The position numbers and the translations under genes were made by a program. Below, piece after piece: positions 7,955 through 16,129 of a DNA stretch of 64,000 nucleotides. The notes below the pieces were generated by a model, which was given only the letters and a program-made list of their open reading frames with translations, made no database searches and was not told the origin of the DNA. The first letter of the stretch is position 1. Each line of letters starts with the position of its first letter. This DNA is from Nonomuraea coxensis DSM 45129 (GTDB lineage: Bacteria > Actinomycetota > Actinomycetes > Streptosporangiales > Streptosporangiaceae): assembly GCF_019397265.1 (NCBI RefSeq), contig NZ_CP068985.1, positions 8,960,501 to 9,024,500 of the forward strand, given 5' to 3'.

Positions 7955-9239
7955 TCAGGTGGACGGGGCCCCGGCGGCCGACAGCGGGGCCGCGATGTCC
8001 TCCAGCCCCTTGCGTTCGGCCTTGACGCCGAGGAACACCTCCACCAGGCCGCCGGCGATCATCACCAGCCCGCCGATGACGAACGCGAGCGCCGTGTCGC
8101 CCGGCACGCCGCTCTCCACGAGCGAGGAGAAGACCAGCGGGCCCGCGATGCCGCCCGCGGCGGTGCCGACCGCGAAGAAGAACGCGATGGCCATGGCCCT
8201 GGTCTCCATCGGGAAGATCTCGCTCACGGTCAGATAGGCCGAGCTGGCTCCCGCCGAGGCCACGAACAGCACCACGCTCCAGCACGCGGTCAGCGTCACC
8301 GCGGTCAGGGCGCCCTGGTCGAACAGCCAGGCGGTGCCGAGCAGCAGCACCCCGGAGCCGATGTAGGTGGCCGAGATCATCGGCACCCGCCCGACGGTGT
8401 CGAAGAGGTGGCCGAGCAGCAGCGGGCCGAGGAAGTTGCCGACCGCGATGACCGCGAAGTAGTAGCCGGTGTGCGTCTCGATGCCGTAGAAGGTGGACAG
8501 GATCTGCGCGTACCCGAAGGTGATCGCGTTGTAGAGGAACGCCTGGCCGATGAAGAGCGACAGGCCGAGCACGGTGCGCTTGGGGTAGAGCGCGACCATC
8601 GTGTGCGCGATCCGGACGAAGCCGATCGACCTGCGCTGGTGGATGGTCATCGACCGGGAGGGCTCCGGCAGGTCGCCGTCGGTTGACCGGCAGGTCGTTG
8701 AGCAGCGGCACGGTCAGCAGGGCGCCGCCCGCCGCGCCGAGCCAGTAGCTGCCGTTGATGATGATGTCGATGCGGCCCCGGTGCCTGCTCGGGATCAGCT
8801 CGTCGATGGCGGAGTTGATGGCCGCGTACTCGCCGCCGATGCCGAAACCCGTCATGAACCGCCACAGGAAGAACCACCACGCGCTGAACGAGAACGCCGT
8901 CATCAGCGTCGCCGCCAGGTAGACGAGCAGCGTGACGAGGAACAGCTTCTTGCGGCCGAACCGGTCGGTCAGCCAGCCGAAGAACAGCGCCCCCGAGCAG
9001 GCTCCCGCGACGTAGAGCGCGGCGGCGGTGCCCGCGACCTGGGCCTGCGTGATGTCGAGGCCGCTGCCCGGCTTGGCGAGCTGGGCGGACAGGTTTCCGA
9101 CGATGGTGACCTCGAGCCCGTCGAGGATCCAGACGGTGCCCAGTCCTATGACGATCATCCAGTGCCAGCGGGACCAGGGGAGCCGGTCCAGCCGGGCGGG
9201 CACCTTGGTGGTGACGGTGCCGACCTCCACGTCGCTCAC
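7955..9239 (-). pseudogene. MFS transporter broken by an internal deletion and frameshift
   Basis: The N-terminal part runs from ATG at 9239 to about 8698 and gives TM segments 1-5 of a sugar/metabolite MFS permease, with the DRFGRKK loop after TM2. The remainder continues in another frame: reading back from ATG 8650 gives GDLPEPSRS and then TM7-12, ending at 7955. Comparison with intact relatives indicates that about 60-70 residues spanning TM6 and the central loop are missing at the junction and the frame is lost. An 11-bp direct repeat (ccggcaggtcg at 8665-8675 and 8687-8697) flanks the junction. A complete 12-TM transporter cannot be made from this sequence. A misassembly could look the same. 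Confidence 0.82.
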
Positions 9240-9269
9240 AAGGGATCTCGATACCCCTGAAAGACCGGT

Positions 9270-10001
9270 CTAGACGGGCTTCCTGGCCTCCACGAGGCCG
9301 GTGCCGAACCACGGTCCGCCGTACCAGAACCGCCAGCCGGCGTCGCGGCGGCGCACGTCCACGACGCCGAGCTCGCGCAGGGTCTCCTCGTACGCGGCCG
9401 TGTGCTGGAAGTCGGCGAGGAGCAGCAGCCCGCCGGGCCGCAGCACCCGGTACGCCTCCCGCACGGCCCGCGCCCGCCCCTCCGCGCCGGGGATGTTGTG
9501 CACCGCCTGGCTGGAGACGACCACGTCGAACGCCGCGTCGCCGAAGGGCAGGTCGCGCAGGTCGCCGGTGACCAGCTCGACGCGGTCGGAGACGCCTTCG
9601 GCCTCGGCGTTGGCGCGGGTGCGCGCCTCGGCGTTGCCCGACTGGTCGGCCGAGCGCCACAGGTCGACGCCCGTGGCCCGGCCCCTGGGCAGCCGCTGGG
9701 CGGCCATGAGCAGCACCGCGCCGCGGCCGCAGCCGAGGTCGAGCAGCCGCTCGTCGCCCTTGAGGCGGCGCAGTTCCTCGGCCCAGACGGCGAACTTGCC
9801 GTGCCGGGTGGTGTAGAGGTAGCTGGCCGCGCTGGCCAGCGTGTAGAGCCCGCCGAGGAGGAAGGCGAGGCCCGCGAGGAGGATGTCGAGGGCGTACGAG
9901 ACCGCCGCGAGAGCCACCAGCACGATCGCTCCGAGGAGCAACCCGGTCAGGGCCCACGGCGCGTCGAAGCCATAGCTGCCGTGTCGCTTGCTCACACTCA
10001 C
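9270..10001 (-). CDS. Membrane-anchored class I SAM-dependent methyltransferase
   Basis: From the GTG at 10001 the protein is 243 aa. Two hydrophobic segments (about residues 14-60) precede a class I methyltransferase domain with motif I LLDLGCGRGAVLL near residue 85, a VELVTGDLRDLPF segment, and VVVSSQAVHNI typical of small-molecule methyltransferases. The catalytic domain is therefore tethered to the membrane. An upstream in-frame start would add 21 residues, but GTG 10001 directly begins the compact MSVSKRHG sequence. It lies 30 bp upstream of the broken MFS gene on the same strand and is probably first in that transcription unit. The substrate is unknown. Confidence 0.83.
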   Translation of the reverse strand: MSVSKRHGSYGFDAPWALTGLLLGAIVLVALAAVSYALDILLAGLAFLLGGLYTLASAASYLYTTRHGKFAVWAEELRRLKGDERLLDLGCGRGAVLLMAAQRLPRGRATGVDLWRSADQSGNAEARTRANAEAEGVSDRVELVTGDLRDLPFGDAAFDVVVSSQAVHNIPGAEGRARAVREAYRVLRPGGLLLLADFQHTAAYEETLRELGVVDVRRRDAGWRFWYGGPWFGTGLVEARKPV

Positions 10002-10095
10002 GTTATATCGCAAGATAGGGATTTGACGGCGACTTGACGTGACCCTTCCCTTTCGTACCGGCAATCACGCACATCCCATTACTAGGGTGACCGGG

Positions 10096-11460
10096 ATGGA
10101 TAGACAGCGGGGATTCGGCCTCGGCGCCAGCATCGCGTTGACGCTGGCCTCGGCCGTGTTGTGGGGAGTCGCGCACCTGGCCACCGAGCGGCGCAGGGCC
10201 GGGATCGCGCTCATGGCGGCGCACGTCCTGACGCTCGCCGCGATCCTCGTCGTGTTCACCGGCTTCAGCACGCGCCTGCTCTCGCTGGCCGTCCAGCCCC
10301 GCTGGCTGATCGGGCTCACCGCCGGCCTGGTGGTGCTCGCGCTGGCCTGGACATTCGTGATCGTCTGGTCGTTCGTCCTGGTCCGCCCGCCGCGCGCGGA
10401 CCTCGTCGGCCGGGTGCTCACCACGTCGCTGACCATCGCCCTCTGCGCGCTCGTGCTCGGGCCGACCGTCTACGCCGCCCGCCTCGCCTACGTCTCGCGC
10501 GACGTCGTGAACACCCTGTTCCCGGTCGCCGGCAGCTCCCCGGTCATCTCGCAGGACCCGTGGAACGGCGCCCAGCGGGTCAACTTCCTGCTGCTCGGCG
10601 CGGACTCGGCGCCGGGGCGGCCGGGGGTGCGTACCGACAGCATGACCGTGGCCAGCGTGGACGTGCGGACCGGCGCGACCACGCTGTTCGGCCTGCCGCG
10701 CAACCTCCAGCGGGTGCCGCTCCCCAAGGGCCCGGCCCGCGACCGCTTCCCCTTCGGCTTCACCGGCTCCGGCCCCGACACCCCCGGCCTCCTCAACGAG
10801 ATCTACCAGTACGCCGAGGACCACCCCGACATGGTGCCGGGCGTCGGGCGCGGCAGGCGCGGCCCGGCCCTCATCAAGGAGACCGTCGGCGGCATCCTCG
10901 GCCTCCAGGTGCCCTACTACGCGATGGTGGACATGAAGGGCTTCGCCGAGATGATCGACGCCATCGGCGGCGTCGAGGTCACGGTCAAGGAGCCCATCGT
11001 GTACGGCCGCTACCGCGAGGGCCTGCTCCCCGCCGGCACCCGGAGGCTGACCGGCCAGCAGGCCCTGTGGTTCGGCCGCTCGCGCACCGACAGCGACGAC
11101 TACGTCCGCATGGGCCGCCAGAAGTGCCTGCTCAACGCGGTGGCCAAGCAGGCCGATCCGCTGACCGTGCTCAACAGCTTCGAGCGCCTGGCCGCCGCCA
11201 CGAAGCGGGCGATCTCCACCGACCTGCCGCAGGACCTGCTGCCGGCCGTCGTGGAGCTGTCCCAGAAGGTCAAGGACAAGAAGATCCACAGCCTCAGCTT
11301 CGTCCCGCCGCTCATCAGCACCGTCTACCCGGACTGGTCGCTGATCCGCCGCAAGGTGTCCGACGCCTTGGACGAGCCGCGTTCGACCAGGTCGGGCCAG
11401 GTGTTCGCGCACGAGCAGAGCCCCGACGACCCGGTCAGCCTCGACGCCGCCTGCCGATAG
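10096..11460 (+). CDS. LCP (LytR-CpsA-Psr) family cell-wall glycopolymer ligase
   Basis: LCP proteins transfer lipid-linked glycopolymers (teichoic acids, arabinogalactan or capsule) to peptidoglycan outside the membrane. This 454-aa protein has about four N-terminal membrane segments (residues 5-150), then an LCP domain. Conserved features are FLLLGADSAPG, the VRTDSM motif, GLPRNLQRVP, and GRSRTDSDDYVRMGRQ with the Arg/Asp residues that hold the polyprenyl phosphate. The four-helix N-terminus is longer than the single anchor of classic LytR and is common in actinomycetes. I chose ATG 10096 over earlier starts because it gives a short N-terminus leading directly into the first membrane segment. 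Confidence 0.88.
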   Translation: MDRQRGFGLGASIALTLASAVLWGVAHLATERRRAGIALMAAHVLTLAAILVVFTGFSTRLLSLAVQPRWLIGLTAGLVVLALAWTFVIVWSFVLVRPPRADLVGRVLTTSLTIALCALVLGPTVYAARLAYVSRDVVNTLFPVAGSSPVISQDPWNGAQRVNFLLLGADSAPGRPGVRTDSMTVASVDVRTGATTLFGLPRNLQRVPLPKGPARDRFPFGFTGSGPDTPGLLNEIYQYAEDHPDMVPGVGRGRRGPALIKETVGGILGLQVPYYAMVDMKGFAEMIDAIGGVEVTVKEPIVYGRYREGLLPAGTRRLTGQQALWFGRSRTDSDDYVRMGRQKCLLNAVAKQADPLTVLNSFERLAAATKRAISTDLPQDLLPAVVELSQKVKDKKIHSLSFVPPLISTVYPDWSLIRRKVSDALDEPRSTRSGQVFAHEQSPDDPVSLDAACR

Positions 11461-11469
11461 TCCTATATC

Positions 11470-11531
11470 CCTACTTGACGTATCGGGAACTATGCCTTTT
11501 GATACTGGGCATAGCCGACTTATTAAGTAGG
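11470..11531 (+). promoter_or_regulatory. Nested inverted repeats and promoter before the ABC operon
   Basis: Two perfect 7-bp inverted repeats are nested: CCTACTT (11470-11476) with AAGTAGG (11525-11531), and inside them CTATGCC (11490-11496) with GGCATAG (11508-11514). A TTGACG hexamer at 11475-11480 is a plausible -35, with GATACT near 11501 as a weak -10. The outer arm overlaps the -35. This could be a dyad operator for the Rrf2 regulator encoded at the end of the operon, or a structured leader RNA. Confidence 0.5.
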
Positions 11532-11546
11532 AATAGAGGGCTGGGC

Positions 11547-12590
11547 ATGAACGCTCGCAGGGTGCTGGCCGCACTGGCGCTGATCGCACTCGCCGGGGGA
11601 ACGGCCGCGTGCGGGAGCGACACCACGAGCGCCGGCGACGGCGGCGGGACCGCCACCGAGGTCCGCCTCGGCTTCTTCCCGAACATCACCCACGCCACCG
11701 CGCTGGTGGGCGTCGAGAAGGGCCTCTACGCGAAGGACCTGGGCGTCCCGGTCAAGACCAGCACGTTCAACGCCGGCCCCGCCGCGATCGAGGCGCTGTT
11801 CTCCGGCGCCATCGACGCCACCTACATCGGCCCGAACCCGGCGATCAACGCCTGGCAGAAGTCCAAGGGCCAGGCCATCAAGATCGTCGCCGGCGCCGCG
11901 TCCGGCGGCGTCTTCCTGGTCGTCAAGCCGGGCATCGACGACGTCGAGGACCTCAAGGGCAAGAAGATCGCCACCCCGCAGCTCGGCAACACCCAGGACG
12001 TGGCCCTGCGCTACTGGCTCAGCAGCAAGGGGATCAAGACCGACACCAAGGGCGGCGGCGAGGTCCACATCGTGCCGCAGGAGAACTCCCAGACCCTCCA
12101 GACCTTCGCCACCGGCGACATCGACGGCGCGTGGGTGCCCGAGCCGTTCGCCAGCCGCCTGGTCCTGGAGAGCGGCGGCAAGATCCTGCTGGACGAGCGC
12201 GACCTCTGGCCGGACAAGCAGTTCGTGATCACCCACCTGATCGTCCGTCAGGAGTGGGCCAAGCAGCACCCCGACCTGGTGAAGAAGCTGCTCCAAGCGC
12301 ACGTCGCGGCCAACAAGATCATCGCCGACGATCCCGACGGCGCCGCGCAGACCGCCAACGCCGCCATCGAGAAGCTCACCCAGAAGCCGCTCAAGCCCGA
12401 GGTGCTGAAGAGCGCCTTCAAGAACATCACCTTCACCAACGACCCGATCGCCTCCTCGCTCACCCTCAGCGCCAAGCACGCCGAGGAGGTCGGGCTGCTC
12501 GAACCGGTGGACCTCAACGGCATCTACGACCTCGGCCCGCTCAACGAGATCCTGGCGGCGGCCGGCCAGCAGGCCGTCGCGGACAAGTGA
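11547..12590 (+). CDS. ABC transporter substrate-binding lipoprotein, sulfonate/nitrate (SsuA/NMT1) type
   Basis: The 347-aa protein begins with a lipoprotein signal whose lipobox ends GGTAAC, giving Cys22 as the acylated residue on the outer face of the membrane. The mature domain (VRLGFFPNITHATALVG, YIGPNPAINAW, GAWVPEPFASRL) matches the SsuA/TauA/NrtA group that binds sulfonates, taurine or similar anions. The ATPase follows 6 bp downstream, then the permease and an Rrf2 regulator. Sulfonate or other sulfur-compound uptake is the best guess because Rrf2-type regulators often control sulfur genes, but the ligand cannot be read from sequence. Confidence 0.88.
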   Translation: MNARRVLAALALIALAGGTAACGSDTTSAGDGGGTATEVRLGFFPNITHATALVGVEKGLYAKDLGVPVKTSTFNAGPAAIEALFSGAIDATYIGPNPAINAWQKSKGQAIKIVAGAASGGVFLVVKPGIDDVEDLKGKKIATPQLGNTQDVALRYWLSSKGIKTDTKGGGEVHIVPQENSQTLQTFATGDIDGAWVPEPFASRLVLESGGKILLDERDLWPDKQFVITHLIVRQEWAKQHPDLVKKLLQAHVAANKIIADDPDGAAQTANAAIEKLTQKPLKPEVLKSAFKNITFTNDPIASSLTLSAKHAEEVGLLEPVDLNGIYDLGPLNEILAAAGQQAVADK

Positions 12591-12596
12591 GGTGAG

Positions 12597-13394
12597 ATGA
12601 GCACCACCCAGCTCGGCGCCGGCCCCGGCACGGACGCGGCCGTCCGCCTGGAGTCCGTCTCCAAGACCTACGGCCACGGCAGGAACGCCCTGCTCGCGCT
12701 CGACCAGGTGTCCCTCCACGTCCGGCCCGGCGAGTTCGTCTGCATCCTCGGCGCCTCCGGCTGCGGCAAGAGCACGATGTTGTCGCTGGTCGCCGGGCTC
12801 GACCGGCCGAGCGCCGGGCAGATCTCCACGAACGGCCACAAGGTCGCGATGATGTTCCAGGACCCGGCGCTGTTCCCGTGGCTGACCGTCGCGGCGAACG
12901 TCGAGCTGGCCTTCCGCGCCGACGGCGTCCCCAAGGCCGAGCGCAGGGCCAGGGCCGCGGAGTTCCTGGAGCTGGTGCACCTCGGCGGCTTCGGCCGCAA
13001 GCGCCCGCACGAGCTGTCGGGCGGCATGCGCCAGCGCGTGGCGCTCGCCCGCGCGCTCGCGCAGTCCTCGTCCTCCTCGGAGGGCTCGGCGGTGCTGCTC
13101 ATGGACGAGCCGTTCGGCGCGCTCGACGCCATGACCCGCGACCTGCTCCACGACGAGCTGGAGCGGATCTGGCGGGAGCGGTCGCTGTCGGTGCTGTTCG
13201 TCACCCACAACGTGCGCGAGGCCGTCCGCCTCGGTGACCGGGTCGTGCTGCTGAGCAGCCGGCCCGGCCGGGTGGAGGAGGAGTTCGCCGTCGAGCTGGA
13301 GCGGCCCCGCCGCACCGACTCCGCCGAGGTCGCCACGCTCGCCGCGCGGATCACCGACCGGCTGAAGGAAGAGGTCGCCCGGCATGGCCGTTGA
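12597..13394 (+). CDS. ABC transporter ATP-binding protein, SsuB/TauB-like
   Basis: This 265-aa nucleotide-binding subunit has Walker A GASGCGKST, the Q-loop MMFQDPALFPW, signature LSGGMRQR, Walker B VLLMDEPFGALD and the H-loop VTHNVREA. PALFPWLTV is characteristic of the sulfonate/nitrate/taurine importers. An unusual run of five serines (QSSSSSEG) sits between signature and Walker B. It begins 6 bp after the binding protein behind GAGGTGAG and overlaps the permease start by 11 bp, so the operon is translated as a coupled unit. Confidence 0.93.
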   Translation: MSTTQLGAGPGTDAAVRLESVSKTYGHGRNALLALDQVSLHVRPGEFVCILGASGCGKSTMLSLVAGLDRPSAGQISTNGHKVAMMFQDPALFPWLTVAANVELAFRADGVPKAERRARAAEFLELVHLGGFGRKRPHELSGGMRQRVALARALAQSSSSSEGSAVLLMDEPFGALDAMTRDLLHDELERIWRERSLSVLFVTHNVREAVRLGDRVVLLSSRPGRVEEEFAVELERPRRTDSAEVATLAARITDRLKEEVARHGR

Positions 13395-14241
13395 CACGCA
13401 GCACGCCCGGCGGATCGCCGGGCTCGACGCGCTGGAGCTGGGCGGCGAGCGGCGGGCCGGGCTTCCCGCCCGGCTGTGGGCGCGCCTCTGGCCGATGCTC
13501 ACCGCCGTCGCGCTGGTGCTGGTGGCCTGGCAGCTCGTCGTCATGAGCGGGCGCTGGCCCGAGTACGTCTTCGCCGGGCCGGTCGAGACCTTCCAGGCCA
13601 TGGGGGAACGCTTCGGCGAGGCCGACTTCTACCGGGCCGTCGCCACCACCATGCGGCGGGCGTTCACCGGGTTCGCGCTGGCGGTGCTGGTCGGCCTGGT
13701 GGTCGGGGCGGCGGTGTCGCGGGTGAAGGTGCTGCGGGCGGCGTTCGGGGCGCTCATCACCGGGCTGCAGACGATGCCGTCGATCGCCTGGTTCCCGTTC
13801 GCGATCCTGCTGTTCGGGCTGACGGAGAGCGCGATCACGTTCGTGGTGATCCTGGGGGCGGCGCCGTCCATCGCCAACGGGCTGATCACCGGCGTGGACT
13901 ACACGCCGCCGCTGCTGCTGCGGGCCGGGCACGTGCTCGGGTTCCGGCGGCTCAGCCTCTACCGGCACGTGATCCTGCCGGCGTCGCTGCCGTCGTTCCT
14001 CGCGGGGCTGAAGCAGGGGTGGGCCTTCGCCTGGCGCTCGCTGATGGCGGGCGAGCTCATGGTGATCATCGCCTACCAGTCCTCGCTGGGCGAGCAGCTC
14101 GCCTACGCCCGCGAGGTGTCCGACTCGCCGGGCCTGATCGGCACGATGATCATCATCCTGTCCATCGGCATCGTCATCGACCTGCTCTTCGAGGCGGCCG
14201 ACGGGGCACTGCGCCGCCGCTGGGGCCTCGACCAAAGGTGA
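13384..14241 (+). CDS. ABC transporter permease, SsuC/TauC-like
   Basis: The 285-aa protein is an integral membrane permease of the BPD_transp_1 type with about six transmembrane segments. The EAA-loop region lies in FRRLSLYRHVILPASLPSF (about residues 180-198), which contacts the ATPase. It overlaps the ATPase gene by 11 bp and shares TGATG with the regulator start downstream. Together with the lipoprotein and ATPase it makes a complete importer. Confidence 0.92.
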   Translation: MAVDTQHARRIAGLDALELGGERRAGLPARLWARLWPMLTAVALVLVAWQLVVMSGRWPEYVFAGPVETFQAMGERFGEADFYRAVATTMRRAFTGFALAVLVGLVVGAAVSRVKVLRAAFGALITGLQTMPSIAWFPFAILLFGLTESAITFVVILGAAPSIANGLITGVDYTPPLLLRAGHVLGFRRLSLYRHVILPASLPSFLAGLKQGWAFAWRSLMAGELMVIIAYQSSLGEQLAYAREVSDSPGLIGTMIIILSIGIVIDLLFEAADGALRRRWGLDQR

Positions 14242-14627
14242 TGCGGCTCTCGGCGAGAACCGACTACGCGCTGCGGGCGGTCAGCGAGCTGGCCGCCGCG
14301 CCTCCCGGGCCGGTGCCGGCCGAGCGCATCGCCGCGGCGCAGAGGATCCCCCGCAGGTTCCTGGACAACATCCTGCTCCAGCTCCGGCGGGCCGGGCTCA
14401 TCCACAGCATGCGCGGCCCCGAGGGCGGCTACTGGCTGGCCCGCCCGGCCGAGGAGATCACGCTGGCCGACGTGATCGTGGTGATCGAGGGACGCCCGGA
14501 GTTCCAGGGGCACGGCGGGTATCCCGGGGCGGCCGGGCCGCTGGCCGCCGTGTGGGCGGCCCTGCGCGAGCACGAGGAACGGCTGCTCGCCGAGACCACG
14601 TTCGCGCAGATCGTGGCCGCCCGCTGA
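14241..14627 (+). CDS. Rrf2-family transcriptional regulator lacking cysteines
   Basis: The 128-aa protein is a typical Rrf2 winged-helix regulator: MRLSARTDYALRAVSEL at the start, IPRRFLDNILLQLRRAGL as recognition region, and SMRGPEGGYWLARP as wing. Unlike IscR, NsrR and RirA it has no cysteines, so it cannot bind an Fe-S cluster and is closer in style to CymR-type sulfur regulators. Its ATG overlaps the permease stop (TGATG), making it the last gene of the transporter operon. Autoregulation through the dyads at 11470-11531 is likely but unproved. Confidence 0.9.
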   Translation: MRLSARTDYALRAVSELAAAPPGPVPAERIAAAQRIPRRFLDNILLQLRRAGLIHSMRGPEGGYWLARPAEEITLADVIVVIEGRPEFQGHGGYPGAAGPLAAVWAALREHEERLLAETTFAQIVAAR

Positions 14628-14687
14628 CGCGCTCTTCCGAACTCCCTGCTCACGGGGCTCAGGTGTGGCATGATGCTGTCGACAGAA

Positions 14688-14703
14688 CGACAACGATTTT
14701 CAT
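14688..14703 (-). promoter_or_regulatory. Possible Zur (zinc uptake regulator) box
   Basis: The 16-mer CGACAACGATTTTCAT agrees with an actinobacterial Zur-type palindrome (TGAAAATGATTTTCAT, recalled from the literature) at 13 of 16 positions; one half is perfect and the other degenerate. It lies 18 bp before the GTG of the P-loop ATPase gene, a position suited to repression. The assignment is by eye only and no zinc function is otherwise evident. Confidence 0.3.
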
Positions 14704-14721
14704 CCTCACTCTGGAGGTCCC

Positions 14722-15651
14722 GTGAGAGTGGCCTTCGTCGGCAAGGGCGGCAGCGGCAAGACGACGATGTCGGCGCTGTTCGCCAGGCACCTCGCCGCCC
14801 AGGGCGCGCCGGTGGTCGCCATCGACGCCGACATCAACCAGCACCTGGCTCTCGTCCTCGGCCTCGACCGGCAGCCCGAGCCCCTCGGCGAGCACCTCAC
14901 CGAGATCAAGGAGCGCCTGCGCGGCGACAACCCGCGCATCCCGTCCGCGGCCGACATGATCAAGACCACTCCGCCCGGCCGCGGCTCCCGCCTGCTGAGC
15001 TTCGACGACCTCGCCGCCGACCCCTACGGGCTGACCACGCCCGACGGCGTCCGGCTGCTCGCCGCCGGCGCGTTCAACGCCGACGACCTCGGCGTGGCCT
15101 GCTACCACTCCAAGATCGGCGCGGTGGAGCTGCTGCTCAACCACCTGGTCGACGGCCCTGGCGAATACGTCGTCGTCGACATGACCGCCGGCGCCGACTC
15201 CTTCGCCTCGGGCCTGTTCACCCGCTTCGACCTGACCTTCCTCGTCGCCGAGCCCACCCGCCAGGGCGTGAGCGTCTACCGCCAATACCGTGAGCACGCC
15301 GCCGCCCACGACGTCGCCGTCGCGGTCGTCGGCAACAAGGTCCACGGGCCCGACGACGTCGAGTTCCTGCGCGCGCACGCGGGCGACGACCTGCTCGGCT
15401 GGATGGAGCACTCCCCCGCCGTCCGCGCGATGGAGCAGGGCCGCCACGTCGCGCTCGACGACCTGGAGCCGGCCAACGCCGACACGCTCAGCCTGCTGCG
15501 CAAGAGCGTGGACGAGCGCGACAAGGACTGGGCGCGCTTCGGCCGCCAGGCGGTCGAGTTCCACCTGCGCAACGCGCGGGCCTGGGCCAACGAGCGGCTC
15601 GGGCGTGACCTCGCCGATCAGGTCGATCCCGGCTTCGTCTATGGCCCGTGA
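14722..15651 (+). CDS. CooC/MinD-like P-loop ATPase
   Basis: The 309-aa protein begins with a deviant Walker A, VAFVGKGGSGKTTMSALFA, of the SIMIBI class that includes CooC, NifH, MinD and ParA. VVVDMTAGADSF is Walker B and VVGNKVHGPDD contains the nucleotide-specificity NK segment. CooC proteins insert nickel or other metals into target enzymes with ATP; this subgroup is often annotated that way in actinomycetes, yet no CO dehydrogenase lies in view. A clear GGAGGT ribosome site precedes the GTG start. The small gene 91 bp downstream may be a partner. Confidence 0.78.
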   Translation: MRVAFVGKGGSGKTTMSALFARHLAAQGAPVVAIDADINQHLALVLGLDRQPEPLGEHLTEIKERLRGDNPRIPSAADMIKTTPPGRGSRLLSFDDLAADPYGLTTPDGVRLLAAGAFNADDLGVACYHSKIGAVELLLNHLVDGPGEYVVVDMTAGADSFASGLFTRFDLTFLVAEPTRQGVSVYRQYREHAAAHDVAVAVVGNKVHGPDDVEFLRAHAGDDLLGWMEHSPAVRAMEQGRHVALDDLEPANADTLSLLRKSVDERDKDWARFGRQAVEFHLRNARAWANERLGRDLADQVDPGFVYGP

Positions 15652-15742
15652 CGACCATGAAGCTGTGCCCGTCAGGCATCTGGAGAGTCACCATTTTTCA
15701 ACCTAGCGTCATTGATGACCCCCTTCGAGAGGAGAAAGCAGC

Positions 15743-16129
15743 ATGTCGCTGACCGTTCCGAACGATCTGCTCGACCAGGCCAGGACCGGTGAGATCGACG
15801 ACGCCGCGTTCGTCGCGTGCGTACGCGACTCCCTGCCCTACGCGTGGTCGCTGATCAGCGAGCTGGTCAAGGAGCGTGAGCACAGCGGGGCCGACTTCGC
15901 CGACAACCAGGTGCCGCCGCCGTCCGAGGAGGCCCGCGGCCAGCTCCTGCGCTGCCTGGCGAGCGATTCCATGCGCGGCGCGCTGGAGCGTCACTTCGGG
16001 GTGCGGCTGGCCTTCCAGAACTGCCACCGGGTCGCCGTCTTCGACCCCGCGGCCACGAAGGCGCTGGCCGAGTTCGTCACCCCGAGGGCACAGATCCTCA
16101 ACCAGAAACCGGAGCTGGTGGACTGCTGA
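15743..16129 (+). CDS. Hypothetical protein, SCO5920-like, 128 aa
   Basis: This soluble, mostly helical 128-aa protein has no motif I can tie to a function. Features are a cysteine at residue 27, a charged mid-section (KEREHSGADFADNQVPPP), a second cysteine pair region (LLRCLAS and NCHRVAVF) and a Cys as the very last residue. GAGAGGAG lies about 10 bp before the ATG. It follows the CooC-like ATPase in the same direction and may be cotranscribed with it. Its 3' end overlaps the convergent luciferase-like gene by 32 bp. I do not recognise the family with confidence. Confidence 0.7.
   Translation: MSLTVPNDLLDQARTGEIDDAAFVACVRDSLPYAWSLISELVKEREHSGADFADNQVPPPSEEARGQLLRCLASDSMRGALERHFGVRLAFQNCHRVAVFDPAATKALAEFVTPRAQILNQKPELVDC

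Noticed and set aside
15657..15752. 31-codon frame overlapping the start of the 128-aa gene (possible leader peptide)
   Set aside because: No ribosome site, no amino-acid run suggestive of attenuation, and the promoter of the next gene may lie inside it.
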